Shown here one piece after another: positions 1 to 8,345 of a stretch of 34,357 bases of DNA. How positions within the stretch are numbered: position 1 is the stretch's first letter; every line of letters begins with the position of its first letter. The DNA lies in the NCBI RefSeq assembly GCF_050313795.1, contig NZ_JBNPMC010000035.1, positions 1 through 34,357 of the forward strand, written 5' to 3'. The notes under the pieces were generated by a model. The model had not been told where the DNA came from, ran no database searches, and saw nothing but the letters and a program-made list of their open reading frames with translations. A program made the position numbers and the translations under genes. Origin of the DNA: CAMBRQ01 sp945870325. Its GTDB lineage: Bacteria; Bacillota; Clostridia; Lachnospirales; Lachnospiraceae.

Positions 1-51
1 GCGGATGAAGAGTATTTCTTATATGCAGTTTTCAGGGTATATAATTATTGA

Positions 52-81
52 AAGCAACTAATGAGAATTAGTTGCTTTTTT
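52..81 (+). terminator. Rho-independent terminator of an upstream gene
   Basis: A perfect 11-bp stem (AAGCAACTAAT / ATTAGTTGCTT) with loop GAGA is followed by a run of T. It would end a plus-strand transcript whose gene lies outside the window. Positions 1-51 hold nothing I can assign. Confidence 0.85.
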
Positions 82-112
82 CTATTTCATAAGTTACAAG
101 ACTATCTATAGA

Positions 113-313
113 TTATAGACTCATCTCAACTAAATGTGCAATAGCAGTCGGATGATCGTCTTCTGTGAATCCCTGCGCGCAGGCCAGGATAATATTCACA
201 TAATCGGCAGACAGATCCAAAGTAGATGTAATATATTCGATATCTTTACCCGTTTCATTCATCTCGATGACCTGCCGTACATCCTGTTCAATCTGTTTAA
301 AATCTCTTTCCAT
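113..313 (-). CDS. Small conserved-looking hypothetical protein (66 aa)
   Basis: I do not recognise a family. The product is short, acidic and soluble, with no signal peptide or membrane segment; it looks mostly helical, and its middle and C-terminal part resembles a small helix-turn-helix-like fold (DIEYITSTLDLSADYVNIIL), which is only an impression. A good ribosome site (AAAGGAG, 8-9 nt before ATG) supports it as a real gene. It begins about 39 bp after the coaBC stop codon on the same strand, so it is probably cotranscribed as the last gene of that unit. No function can be given. Confidence 0.6.
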   Translation of the reverse strand: MERDFKQIEQDVRQVIEMNETGKDIEYITSTLDLSADYVNIILACAQGFTEDDHPTAIAHLVEMSL

Positions 314-352
314 CTGTTCATTCTCCTTTTTTTGTATCTTTTTGGTGTGTAT

Positions 353-1552
353 CTAATTCTTCCTCCGTGCTAATATCTGATCTAACAGACGGAAGGCAAC
401 CTCATCTTTTCCCATGATTGGAAGTGTGGTCTCTGCATCTTTGGTGATCAGTGTGACGATGTTTGTATCGGTTTCGAATCCGGCACCCTGCACCTTAAGG
501 TTATTGGCAACGATCATATCCAGGTTTTTCTTCGTTAATTTCTTCCTGGAGTTTTCCAGCATATTTTCCGTCTCCATGGAGAATCCGCAGAGGAATTGTC
601 CTGGTTTCTTATGATCTCCGAGATGTTTTAAGATGTCATCTGTACGTTCCAATGGAATGGATAATTCGGCATCTGCTTTTTTTACTTTTTCATCTGCTAC
701 ATGGCTTGGACGATAATCGGCAACAGCAGCAGCTTTGATAATAATGTCCATATCATCACTTCTGGATGTAACAGCATCAAACATATCTTTCGCCGTTGTA
801 ATTGGAACAACATCCATGAACATCGGAGGTGTGAGGGCTGTCTTGCCGGTTACCAGCGTCACATCTGCTCCTCTTAGCATACAGGCTTTCGCTATGTTGT
901 ATCCCATCTTTCCGGAAGAGTGGTTCGTAATATAGCGAACCGGATCGAGAGGTTCCTGGGTCGGTCCGGCGGTTACGAGAACCTTTAGGCCTTTCATATC
1001 TTTTTCATAGGCACAGCATCGGATAATGTGCTCATACAGTGTCTCAGGCTCCGGCATCTTACCGGCTCCAACATCCCCGCAGGCAAGGTATCCGCTTGCC
1101 GGAGTGATAACTTCCATGCCATATTTCTTTAATAGACTTAGGTTATCCTGAGTGATAGGATTCTCATACATTCTGGTATTCATAGCAGGCGCAATAATCT
1201 TCGGCGCTTTGCTCGCAAGAATGGTGGTAGTGAGCATATCATCTGCAATGCCGTGAGCCAGTTTGGCAATGACATTGGCTGTGGCAGGTGCTACCATAAT
1301 GACATCAGCCTTTTGGGCAAGTGCTATATGTTCTACCTTGAATTCAAAATTACGATCGAAAGTATCAGTCACACATTTGTGTCCGGTCAGAGATTCGAAG
1401 GTAATCGGATTGATGAAATTCTTAGCGTTCTCGGTCATGATGACACGAACCTCGGCACCTGATTTTACAAGCATGCTTGCAAGGGATGCGCTTTTATATG
1501 CTGCGATTCCTCCGGTAACTCCGAGAAGAACGGTTTTATTCTCTAATATCAT
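353..1552 (-). CDS. coaBC: Bifunctional phosphopantothenoylcysteine decarboxylase / phosphopantothenate-cysteine ligase
   Basis: This cytosolic enzyme makes 4'-phosphopantetheine in coenzyme A synthesis: the CoaB half joins cysteine to 4'-phosphopantothenate and the FMN-dependent CoaC half decarboxylates the product. The 399-residue length is normal for the fused family. In the N-terminal flavoprotein half, the catalytic residues sit at the same positions as in the E. coli enzyme: His75 (VEHIALA), Asn125 (PAMN) and Cys158 (GYLACGD). The C-terminal half shows the CoaB signatures GPTQEPLDPVRYITNHSSGK, AAAVADYRP and a KVKK lysine cluster. It is followed on the same strand by the 66-residue gene and is divergent from the XRE-cupin gene. 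Identification is secure. Confidence 0.97.
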   Translation of the reverse strand: MILENKTVLLGVTGGIAAYKSASLASMLVKSGAEVRVIMTENAKNFINPITFESLTGHKCVTDTFDRNFEFKVEHIALAQKADVIMVAPATANVIAKLAHGIADDMLTTTILASKAPKIIAPAMNTRMYENPITQDNLSLLKKYGMEVITPASGYLACGDVGAGKMPEPETLYEHIIRCCAYEKDMKGLKVLVTAGPTQEPLDPVRYITNHSSGKMGYNIAKACMLRGADVTLVTGKTALTPPMFMDVVPITTAKDMFDAVTSRSDDMDIIIKAAAVADYRPSHVADEKVKKADAELSIPLERTDDILKHLGDHKKPGQFLCGFSMETENMLENSRKKLTKKNLDMIVANNLKVQGAGFETDTNIVTLITKDAETTLPIMGKDEVAFRLLDQILARRKN

Positions 1553-1672
1553 AATAATTCCTTTCCAGATTTATTTTAATATCACTATAGCGTGTTTGCG
1601 GAAATGTTGCAAGGAAGAATTATAGAATGTTGGATCATTTATGCTGGATATGCCCTGTATCAGAACTATGTC

Positions 1673-1712
1673 TATTGCAATATATTTCTAAATATTTTTT
1701 TTAGTATTGCAA
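1673..1712. promoter_or_regulatory. TATTGCAA dyad repeats in the coaBC / XRE-cupin divergent region
   Basis: The 10-bp palindrome TATTGCAATA (1673-1682) and a second TATTGCAA (1705-1712) flank an AT-rich stretch, and the second copy overlaps the -35 of the promoter at 1707-1734. This is a plausible operator for the XRE-cupin regulator itself; that link is inference. Confidence 0.35.
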
Positions 1713-1734
1713 AACATATATATTTATGTATAAT
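1707..1734 (+). promoter_or_regulatory. Sigma-A type promoter for the XRE-cupin/pot operon
   Basis: TTGCAA, 16-bp spacer, TATAAT. It lies about 65 bp upstream of the TTG start at 1800, with an AT-rich upstream region. Confidence 0.6.
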
Positions 1735-1799
1735 ATATAGTTGTTTGATAATAAAAAAAAAGTATAGTAATAGAAAACCCGATCAGAGGAGGTGTAATC

Positions 1800-2333
1800 T
1801 TGGATATCGGTAAAAAACTGAAGGAATTACGTATTCAAAATGATCTCACGCTGAATGATCTGGCTTCGAGGAGTGAATTGACGAAGGGGTTCCTCTCTCA
1901 GGTAGAGCGGAATCTGACAACACCTAGTATCGCAACTTTAGCGGATATTCTGGAGGCACTCGGAACGAATCTGTCGGAGTTCTTCCATGAAGAAGAGGAG
2001 AAGCAGATTGTATTCTCGAAGCAAGATTTCTTTGAGGATGAGCAGGATGATTATAAGATAGAATGGGTAATTCCGAATGCACAGAGAAATAAGATGGAGC
2101 CAATCCTCCTGACGCTTAAGCCTCATACAAGAAGTCAGGAATTACTGGCACATCAGGGAGAAGAATTCGGTTATGTGTTGAAAGGAAATGTGACGTTAGT
2201 GCGCGGTGGTAAAAAGTACAAACTGAAAGCGCAGGAGACATTCTATATGGATGGATCGCGAAGTCATTATCTGTATAATCATGGGAGTGGTGAGGCGAAG
2301 GTACTGTGGATTACGACACCTCCGATGTTTTAA
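1800..2333 (+). CDS. XRE-family regulator with C-terminal cupin domain (PuuR-like)
   Basis: Residues 1-65 form a lambda-repressor-like helix-turn-helix (LNDLASRSELTKGFLSQVER). Residues about 105-175 form a cupin sensor domain (LAHQGEEFGYVLKGNVTLV). The 177-residue length fits the XRE-cupin family, whose members often control polyamine or amino-acid transport. The start is TTG, supported by the strong site AGAGGAGG 7-8 nt upstream; no in-frame ATG fits better. The gene lies 77 bp before potA on the same strand, so it is probably the local regulator of the polyamine transporter and part of the same transcript. The ligand is presumably a polyamine, which is inferred from context. Confidence 0.9.
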   Translation: MDIGKKLKELRIQNDLTLNDLASRSELTKGFLSQVERNLTTPSIATLADILEALGTNLSEFFHEEEEKQIVFSKQDFFEDEQDDYKIEWVIPNAQRNKMEPILLTLKPHTRSQELLAHQGEEFGYVLKGNVTLVRGGKKYKLKAQETFYMDGSRSHYLYNHGSGEAKVLWITTPPMF

Positions 2334-2410
2334 TTGTCGAAATATGTCGAGTAAAGTGCTGGCGACATGAAGTAAGTATTTTGAAATACAGGGGAAGGAG
2401 AAGGTGATAA

Positions 2411-3988
2411 ATGGAACAAAAGAAGTTAATTGAATTCCGGGATATTGTGAAGACTTTTGACGGACAGATTGTCTTAAAGAGTGTGAATCTTGATATCTAT
2501 GAGAATGAATTTGTAACACTGTTGGGACCCAGCGGATGTGGGAAGACTACGCTTTTAAGGATTCTTGGAGGATTCCTGGAGGCAGATGAGGGAAAGGTAA
2601 TCTTCGATGGAGAGGAGATCAGCCAGAAGCCTCCGTATGAGAGGGAACTGAATACTGTGTTCCAGAAGTACGCATTATTCCCACATCTGAGTGTGTATGA
2701 GAATATTGCGTTTGGACTGAAGATTAAGAAGATGAGTAAGGATGTCATCGAGCAGAAGGTTATGAAGATGCTCAAACTGATCGGTCTGGAAGGATATGAG
2801 AATAAGAATACAACGTTGTTATCCGGTGGTCAGCAGCAGAGAGTTGCAATTGCAAGAGCGCTGGTGAATGAACCGAAGGTTCTGCTTTTGGACGAGCCTC
2901 TGGCTGCTCTGGATCTGAAACTGAGAAAAGAGATGCAGTATGAATTGAAGCGTATCCAGCGGGAAGTAGGAATCACATTTATCTTTGTAACACATGATCA
3001 GGAGGAGGCGCTTACGATGTCTGATAAAATCGTGGTTATGAAGAATGGTGAGATCCAGCAGGTGGGAACGCCGCAGGAGATCTATAACGAGCCTGCGAAT
3101 CGATATGTTGCCAACTTTATTGGAGAGAGTAATATTCTTCCGGGAGTCATGCTGGAGGATTATAAGGTGCGGTTTGATGACATTACATTCGATTGTGTTG
3201 ATTTCGGATTCAAGGAAAATGAACCGGTAGATGTCGTGATACGACCGGAGGACATTGATATCGTGGATGTGAAGAATGGCAAATTGACCGGAGAGGTATT
3301 AAGTGTTCTGTTCAAAGGCGTTCATTACGAGATTATCGTAGAGACGGTGCCTGGTACCAGTGTAACGGTGAATATGCGGGTAATCAGGAATCATGATGTG
3401 ACCAGTGAGGATGGCAAGGAGAAGATCAGTGCGAACAATTTCTACGTGGATCTGGAGGATGTAAAGGAGTTGGATGATAAGGAGATTATTGCCCGCTCTA
3501 ATGCACAGGCGTGGGATCCGGAGACGGATGATTATATCTCCATCGCGAAGATCGAATATGACCTTCTGGAGGAGGAGGGACAGTATCCGGTTACCTTCTC
3601 TACCTCGAATGGAACATGCATTGAACGTACCATATTTGTAGTCAACCAGCCATTCGTTAAGAATGAGAAGGCGAATGAGGCGGTTATGGCATTCAATTTC
3701 CTCAAGACGGTGGATGAAATCACGGAATCACAGGCATTGGATACGGATCTAAAGACCTGGGCGAATGCACAGGGATGGAAATTAAGTGATGAGGATCAGA
3801 GTGTGGACATCAATGTAGATTATGATTTTGATCCGGAGACTGTGACAGAGGGTGTCTACAAGATTACCTTTTCTACGACAGGACGTGAACTTAAGATTCA
3901 TACGACAGACTATACGGAGGAAGGTCAGGAGGTCGGACTGACATTCTTCCCGGAAGATATCCATGTTATGTCGAGGATGATATTCTAG
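2411..3988 (+). CDS. potA: Spermidine/putrescine ABC transporter ATPase PotA with inserted Ig-like repeats
   Basis: This is the cytosolic ATPase that powers polyamine import with PotB, PotC and PotD. Residues 1-235 show Walker A (GPSGCGKTT, 39-47), Q-loop Gln85, signature LSGGQ (137-141), Walker B VLLLDEP (about 157-163) and the H-loop histidine at 195. A TOBE region begins about residue 240. At 525 residues it is roughly 150 longer than usual. The extra sequence (about 315-492) splits the TOBE domain between the strand at VLFKGVHYEIIVET and the closing strands ELKIHTTDY and EVGLTFFPEDIHVM. It contains two similar units of about 75 residues (about 340-412 and 425-497), each with an acidic N-part, an NAQ(A/G)W motif and a YPVTFST / YKITFST strand, like bacterial Ig-like modules. 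The reading frame is continuous. It is followed directly by potB. Confidence 0.93.
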   Translation: MEQKKLIEFRDIVKTFDGQIVLKSVNLDIYENEFVTLLGPSGCGKTTLLRILGGFLEADEGKVIFDGEEISQKPPYERELNTVFQKYALFPHLSVYENIAFGLKIKKMSKDVIEQKVMKMLKLIGLEGYENKNTTLLSGGQQQRVAIARALVNEPKVLLLDEPLAALDLKLRKEMQYELKRIQREVGITFIFVTHDQEEALTMSDKIVVMKNGEIQQVGTPQEIYNEPANRYVANFIGESNILPGVMLEDYKVRFDDITFDCVDFGFKENEPVDVVIRPEDIDIVDVKNGKLTGEVLSVLFKGVHYEIIVETVPGTSVTVNMRVIRNHDVTSEDGKEKISANNFYVDLEDVKELDDKEIIARSNAQAWDPETDDYISIAKIEYDLLEEEGQYPVTFSTSNGTCIERTIFVVNQPFVKNEKANEAVMAFNFLKTVDEITESQALDTDLKTWANAQGWKLSDEDQSVDINVDYDFDPETVTEGVYKITFSTTGRELKIHTTDYTEEGQEVGLTFFPEDIHVMSRMIF

Positions 3989-4825
3989 ATGAAACGATTT
4001 TCACAACTGGCAATTCCGTATATCGTGTGGGCGGCGATTATGCTGGTACTTCCGATGGCGTTGATTGCACTGTATTCAGTGACAGAGCTGGGGAATACCA
4101 TCATCTCGTTTTCCTTCACGCTGGATCATTACGTCAAATTCTTTACCGACCCGGATTTTTTGATTATCCTTTGGCGTTCGATCCTGATTGCGGTTAAAAC
4201 GACTGTGATCTGCCTGATTCTCGGCTATCCGGTGGCATATTATATCGCCCGGTGTAAAGAGAAGGTGCAGAATATCCTGGTTCTTTGCATTACGATTCCA
4301 ATGTGGATTAATATGCTGGTGAGAACCTATGCGTGGATTGGTCTTCTAAGCGAAGGAGGGCTTATCTGGAAGATCTTTCATTTCTTTGGATGGAATGGAT
4401 CAGAATTGTTGTATACGGAAGGCTCGGTTCTTCTGGGAATGGTATATAATTTCCTGCCGTTTATGATTCTTCAGATTAATACGGCACTGTGCAAGATGGA
4501 TCATTCTCTGCTGGAGGCAAGTGCGGATCTGGGAGCAGCGCCTGCGCAGACATTCCTGCGTGTGACTCTGCCGTTATCGCTTCCAGGTGTCATTAACGGA
4601 ATTACGCTGGTGTTCCTGCCGGCAGTCAGTTCCTTCTTCATCCCGAAACTTCTGGGTGGAGGACAGTACTTCCTGATCGGTAACCTGATTGAGAATCAGT
4701 TTATCACGGTAGGTGAATGGAACTTTGGAAGTGCCATCTCTATGATTATGGCAGTGATCATGATGCTGCTTATGATGGCAGTCCGTAGGATAGAACTTAG
4801 GAATCAAGGTGGAAAGGGGGAATAA
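3989..4825 (+). CDS. potB: Spermidine/putrescine ABC transporter permease PotB
   Basis: This is an integral membrane permease of 278 residues with about six hydrophobic segments. The cytoplasmic EAA loop that contacts the ATPase is visible as LLEASADLGAAPAQTFLRVT followed by LPLSLPGVING. The ATG follows the potA stop codon with no gap, and only a weak ribosome site is seen, so translation is probably coupled to potA. It pairs with the PotC half of the next gene to form the membrane channel for polyamines. Length and sequence are ordinary for the family. Confidence 0.95.
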   Translation: MKRFSQLAIPYIVWAAIMLVLPMALIALYSVTELGNTIISFSFTLDHYVKFFTDPDFLIILWRSILIAVKTTVICLILGYPVAYYIARCKEKVQNILVLCITIPMWINMLVRTYAWIGLLSEGGLIWKIFHFFGWNGSELLYTEGSVLLGMVYNFLPFMILQINTALCKMDHSLLEASADLGAAPAQTFLRVTLPLSLPGVINGITLVFLPAVSSFFIPKLLGGGQYFLIGNLIENQFITVGEWNFGSAISMIMAVIMMLLMMAVRRIELRNQGGKGE

Positions 4826-4830
4826 TCATT

Positions 4831-6723
4831 ATGAAAAAAGGAAATCGCCCTTTTGGAAAGATATTGATGATCTTGATGATTGTATTCTTCTATCTGCCAA
4901 TTGTATACATGATCATCTTTTCGTTTAATGAAGGGAAGTCTCTGACAAGTTTTACCGGATTCTCTCTTCGCTGGTATCAGCATATGCTGGAATCGAACGA
5001 TATGATGGAATCTTTGTATACGACCTTCAGTGTAGCGATCATTGCTACGCTGATCTCGACGGTAGTAGGTACGATTGCGGCGATTGGTCTGAGCAAGTCT
5101 AAGAAGATCATTCGTGATATCATGGAACAGGTGGACAACCTTCCGCTTATGAATCCGGAGATTGTTACGGCAATTGGATTCATGCTGCTGTTCATCACAT
5201 TCAAGGTGGAGAAGGGGTATGTTACCATGCTTCTGGCACATATTGCCTTCTGTATTCCGTATGTGATTCTTTCGGTAATGCCGAAGATCCGTTCACTGGA
5301 CCCGAATCTTGCGGATGCGGCGATGGATCTGGGAGCGACACCGAGCCAGGCGCTTGTGAAGGTTATTGTGCCTCAGATTACGCCTGGAATTATATCAGGG
5401 TCGCTGATTGCATTTACCATGTCAGTGGATGATTTTATCATCTCGTATTTTGTAACAGGCGGAGGAGTGAAGAACTTAAGTATCATGGTCTATACCATGA
5501 GTAAGCGGGTGAATCCGAGTATTAATGCCATCTCTACTCTTGTGGTTGTGATTATTACAGTGGTGCTGGTACTCATCAATGTGGCACCTGCATTTCTGGC
5601 AAAACGTGCAAAAAAGGATGAGATCAAAGGGCGCAGGATGATGGTTCCGGCTGTGGCTGCAATCTGTGTGGTGCTGGCAATTGTCGGTGTGCGCGGTCTG
5701 AATAATAAGACTTCCTCTCGTCCATACGAAGGGCAGACGCTCTATGTCTATAACTGGGGAGAGTACACTGGGGAGAATATTCTCAGGGATTTTGAGGAAG
5801 AGACTGGTGCAAAAGTGGTTATGGAGAATTTTGATTCCAATGAGCAGATGTACATTAAGGTTGCCAATGGAGAGGCGTATGATATCCTCGTGCCAAGTGA
5901 TTACATGATCCAGCGTTTAATCCAGGAAGGGTATCTGCAGAAACTGGATCATTCCAAACTTGATTGTATGGATAAGTTGACAGATGATGTGAAGAATCTT
6001 CCGTATGATCCCGGAAATGAATATTCTGTGCCGTATTTTTGGGGAACGGTTGGCATTGTCTATGATAAGAACAAAGTGGATATCAGGGATCTGGAACGGG
6101 AAGGCTATAATATCTTTCTGGATGAGAAATACCGGGGTGATATCTATCTCTATGATTCAGAGCGTGACGCTTTCATGATGGCGTTAAAGGCATTGGGATA
6201 TTCTATGAACACGGAGAATTCTCAAGAATTACAGGAAGCATTTGATTGGCTGGTGCAGTGTGTACAGACCATGGAGCCTGAGATTGTGATGGATGAAATC
6301 ATCGATAATATGGCGCAGGGAAGAAAAGCGCTGGGATTGATCTATTCTGGTGATGCAACCTATGTCATGGATGAGAATGAGAATATGGGCTATTACCTGC
6401 CGGAGACGGGAACGAATCTTTGGTCCGATGCGATGGTAATTCCGAAGAATGCTAAGAATCCGGAACTGGCACATGCATTTATCAATTATGCCAGTGATTA
6501 TGCGGGAGCTTATGACAATTCAAGTTATGTAGGATATACCTCGGCGAATCAGGAAGTTATGGAAGACCTGTCCGGTGAGGGCGGAGACTTTGAAGGAATC
6601 AATGCGTATATTCCGCGGAGTGACAATGAGATGGATGAAGTCTTCGTATATAATGAGGCTACAAAGAAGGAAATCAGTAATCTCTGGAGTAAAGTGAAGA
6701 TTGCGGCAAGTAATGCAGATTAA
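4831..6723 (+). CDS. potCD: Fused polyamine permease and substrate-binding protein PotC-PotD
   Basis: Residues 1-265 are a PotC permease: six hydrophobic segments and the EAA loop DAAMDLGATPSQALVKVIVP (about 162-181). Residues about 269-289 form an extra membrane segment. Residues 302-630 are a PotD-type periplasmic binding domain starting LYVYNWGEYTGENILRDFEE, with the ligand-cleft motif DILVPSDYMI. The extra segment would place the binding domain outside the cell, so the receptor is tethered to the channel, not free as a lipoprotein. The gene lies 5 bp after potB and completes the pot operon. Fusions of this kind are known in Firmicutes. No separate potD is present here. Confidence 0.95.
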   Translation: MKKGNRPFGKILMILMIVFFYLPIVYMIIFSFNEGKSLTSFTGFSLRWYQHMLESNDMMESLYTTFSVAIIATLISTVVGTIAAIGLSKSKKIIRDIMEQVDNLPLMNPEIVTAIGFMLLFITFKVEKGYVTMLLAHIAFCIPYVILSVMPKIRSLDPNLADAAMDLGATPSQALVKVIVPQITPGIISGSLIAFTMSVDDFIISYFVTGGGVKNLSIMVYTMSKRVNPSINAISTLVVVIITVVLVLINVAPAFLAKRAKKDEIKGRRMMVPAVAAICVVLAIVGVRGLNNKTSSRPYEGQTLYVYNWGEYTGENILRDFEEETGAKVVMENFDSNEQMYIKVANGEAYDILVPSDYMIQRLIQEGYLQKLDHSKLDCMDKLTDDVKNLPYDPGNEYSVPYFWGTVGIVYDKNKVDIRDLEREGYNIFLDEKYRGDIYLYDSERDAFMMALKALGYSMNTENSQELQEAFDWLVQCVQTMEPEIVMDEIIDNMAQGRKALGLIYSGDATYVMDENENMGYYLPETGTNLWSDAMVIPKNAKNPELAHAFINYASDYAGAYDNSSYVGYTSANQEVMEDLSGEGGDFEGINAYIPRSDNEMDEVFVYNEATKKEISNLWSKVKIAASNAD

Positions 6724-6740
6724 GAGAAAGAGGTACAGAT

Positions 6741-7361
6741 ATGAAGAAAATAGCGATGCTGGGTCTGGTCCTGCTTCTGGGTATGAGCCTGGCGGGCTGT
6801 AAAGATGAAGAAAAGGCGGCAGAGAGTGAGGCGGCTTCCCCGGAGGAAGCAGAAGCGGATCAGGAAGATGGGAAAGAAGCAGATACACTGGAGATAGAAG
6901 ATGGATCAGAGAAAGTATTTACCTTGTATACGGAAGATAAAAGTGCCAGCATTCAGATAAGAATGCTGGCAGGATATGCGGAATCGGGATATTCATCAGA
7001 GACATCCCTGGCTTTCCAGAATCTGGAAGGTGGAAATGAGAATGTGACGCAATTGAATCTTCGACTTGTAACAGATAGTGAAGAGACGATTATGACAACA
7101 GCGCAGCAGGAAGTACAGTACCTTCTCAGCGCTAACTCGGATGATGGAGGAGTCGTGGATGAAGTACAGGAAAAGATACAAGGCGATAAGCAGTGGTCGT
7201 ACTTTTATTATTCCATGGAAGGGCTGGAAGGATACCGTATATGGACCAGTTTGGATAATGGCTGCGTACTTTCTTGTACGGTCGAGAATCTGGGGACGGG
7301 TTTGGAGCCGTTGGATGTGGATTATATTATACAGGAATTGAGTTCGGATATTCAGTCGTAA
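6741..7361 (+). CDS. Predicted lipoprotein of unknown function (206 aa)
   Basis: The N-terminus is a lipoprotein signal with lipobox LAGC (acylated Cys20), followed by an acidic, low-complexity linker (about 22-55) and then a globular part of about 150 residues. I do not recognise the domain; it has alternating strands and tryptophans (YRIWTSLDNG). It starts 17 bp after potCD and is probably the last gene of that operon. A role beside polyamine uptake is only suggested by position. Confidence 0.75.
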   Translation: MKKIAMLGLVLLLGMSLAGCKDEEKAAESEAASPEEAEADQEDGKEADTLEIEDGSEKVFTLYTEDKSASIQIRMLAGYAESGYSSETSLAFQNLEGGNENVTQLNLRLVTDSEETIMTTAQQEVQYLLSANSDDGGVVDEVQEKIQGDKQWSYFYYSMEGLEGYRIWTSLDNGCVLSCTVENLGTGLEPLDVDYIIQELSSDIQS

Positions 7362-7408
7362 ATCCAAAATGGCGTTCATCTGAGAAAGCAAAACTTTGAA
7401 TAAAATTG

Positions 7409-7437
7409 TTGAGAAAACCAGCGCTCGGTGATATAAT
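7409..7437 (+). promoter_or_regulatory. Promoter for the ECF S component / P1 peptidase unit
   Basis: TTGAGA, 17-bp spacer, TATAAT. The -10 lies exactly in the centre of the dyad at 7422-7448. It is 250 bp upstream of the coding start, implying a long leader. Confidence 0.7.
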
Positions 7438-7448
7438 GTCACCGAGCG
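7422..7448. promoter_or_regulatory. Perfect 10-bp dyad around the -10 element
   Basis: CGCTCGGTGA and TCACCGAGCG flank the 7-bp centre TATAATG, which is the -10 hexamer plus one base. No T-run follows, so an operator is likelier than a terminator, though it could also help stop transcripts from the upstream operon. Confidence 0.55.
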
Positions 7449-7459
7449 TTATTCACAGG

Positions 7460-7589
7460 ATCGGGCAGGTGACTGCGCGATCAGGAAAATGCATCACAGA
7501 ATCATAAGACATACTCTTCATATATAAAGTACATGGCAGAGGATGGTGCTGACCGTTTGGCGGCAACCGGAAAGAGTCTGTGTGTTTTT
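7460..7589 (+). promoter_or_regulatory. Structured 5' leader of unknown class
   Basis: A hairpin GATCG-G-GCAG-GTGA-CTGC-G-CGATC with a GNRA tetraloop lies at about 7460-7483. Then CACAGA (7495-7500) can pair with TCTGTG (7577-7582), and ACTCTT (7511-7516) with AAGAGT (7572-7577). TTTTT follows at 7585-7589, which resembles an attenuator. I could not match it to a riboswitch class I know. Confidence 0.35.
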
Positions 7590-7684
7590 CTTGTGTAATT
7601 ATCGCTTATTTTTCCCATAATACATGGCTGAAAGACAGGGAACGCTTATATTGCGCCGTTTTATCAGCAGAAAAGGAGATTAAG

Positions 7685-8314
7685 ATGACAACAAAAGTAA
7701 ACACGACAACAAAAACAAACACAAGTGGGCGCACACGCTATATGGTGGAACTGGCGCTGATGATCGCCATTATATTTATCATGGCATTCACACCACTGGG
7801 GTATCTGAAGACACCGGGACTTTCCATTACGTTCCTTACCGTTCCGGTTGCGGTAGGCGCTATGATCCTGGGACCGCAGGGCGGAGCCATCTGTGGCCTT
7901 GCTTTTGGGATTACCAGCCTGGTGCAGTGTTTTGGAGCCAGTGCATTCGGGGCAGTGCTTCTTGGGATCAATCCTTTTGGAACTGCATTTACCTGTATTG
8001 TACCCCGGGTGCTTGAGGGACTTTTGTGTGGGTTGATTTTTAAGGCGGTAAGGACAAAGAAGACGAATCTTGCCTATGCAATCGGTGGATTATCCTGCCC
8101 GGTGCTGAATACGATTCTGTATATGTCCTCGCTTGTGCTGTTCTTCTATAATACAGATTATATTCAGGGCTTCGTGGAGACGCTTGGAGTGTCGAATCCG
8201 CTGACTTTTGTGGCAGCATTTGTAGGGCTGCAGGGAGTGATCGAAGCGGTTGTATGTACGATAGTGGCGGCTGCAGTAGCGCGTGCTTTAGCAGCAGCGT
8301 TAAAAGCGGTATAG
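7685..8314 (+). CDS. ECF transporter S component (vitamin-binding membrane protein)
   Basis: This is a small integral membrane protein (209 aa) with about six hydrophobic segments and the layout of energy-coupling-factor S components: a short polar N-tail, LALMIAIIFIMAFTPLGYL, then glycine-rich FLTVPVAVGAMILGPQGG. It would bind one vitamin or cofactor and use a shared EcfA-A'-T module, not seen in this window, for energy. It resembles the pantothenate-type (PanT-like) branch, but the substrate cannot be read from sequence. I place the start at the ATG preceded by AAGGAG 6 nt upstream; an in-frame ATG 105 bp earlier has no such site. The S58 peptidase gene follows 31 bp later and is probably cotranscribed. 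Confidence 0.85.
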   Translation: MTTKVNTTTKTNTSGRTRYMVELALMIAIIFIMAFTPLGYLKTPGLSITFLTVPVAVGAMILGPQGGAICGLAFGITSLVQCFGASAFGAVLLGINPFGTAFTCIVPRVLEGLLCGLIFKAVRTKKTNLAYAIGGLSCPVLNTILYMSSLVLFFYNTDYIQGFVETLGVSNPLTFVAAFVGLQGVIEAVVCTIVAAAVARALAAALKAV

Positions 8315-8345
8315 AAAGATACAAAGGTAAGTGTGGAGGTGCAGG

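Noticed and set aside
1592..1813. 73-residue plus-strand frame between coaBC and the XRE-cupin gene
   Set aside because: It is AT-rich, crosses the promoter and has no ribosome site.
2411..3988. PotA length due to a frameshift or gene fusion error
   Set aside because: The frame is continuous and the typical C-terminal TOBE strands return after the insert.
7450..7589. TPP, FMN, cobalamin, THF or preQ1 riboswitch
   Set aside because: None of the conserved core motifs I know for these classes is present.
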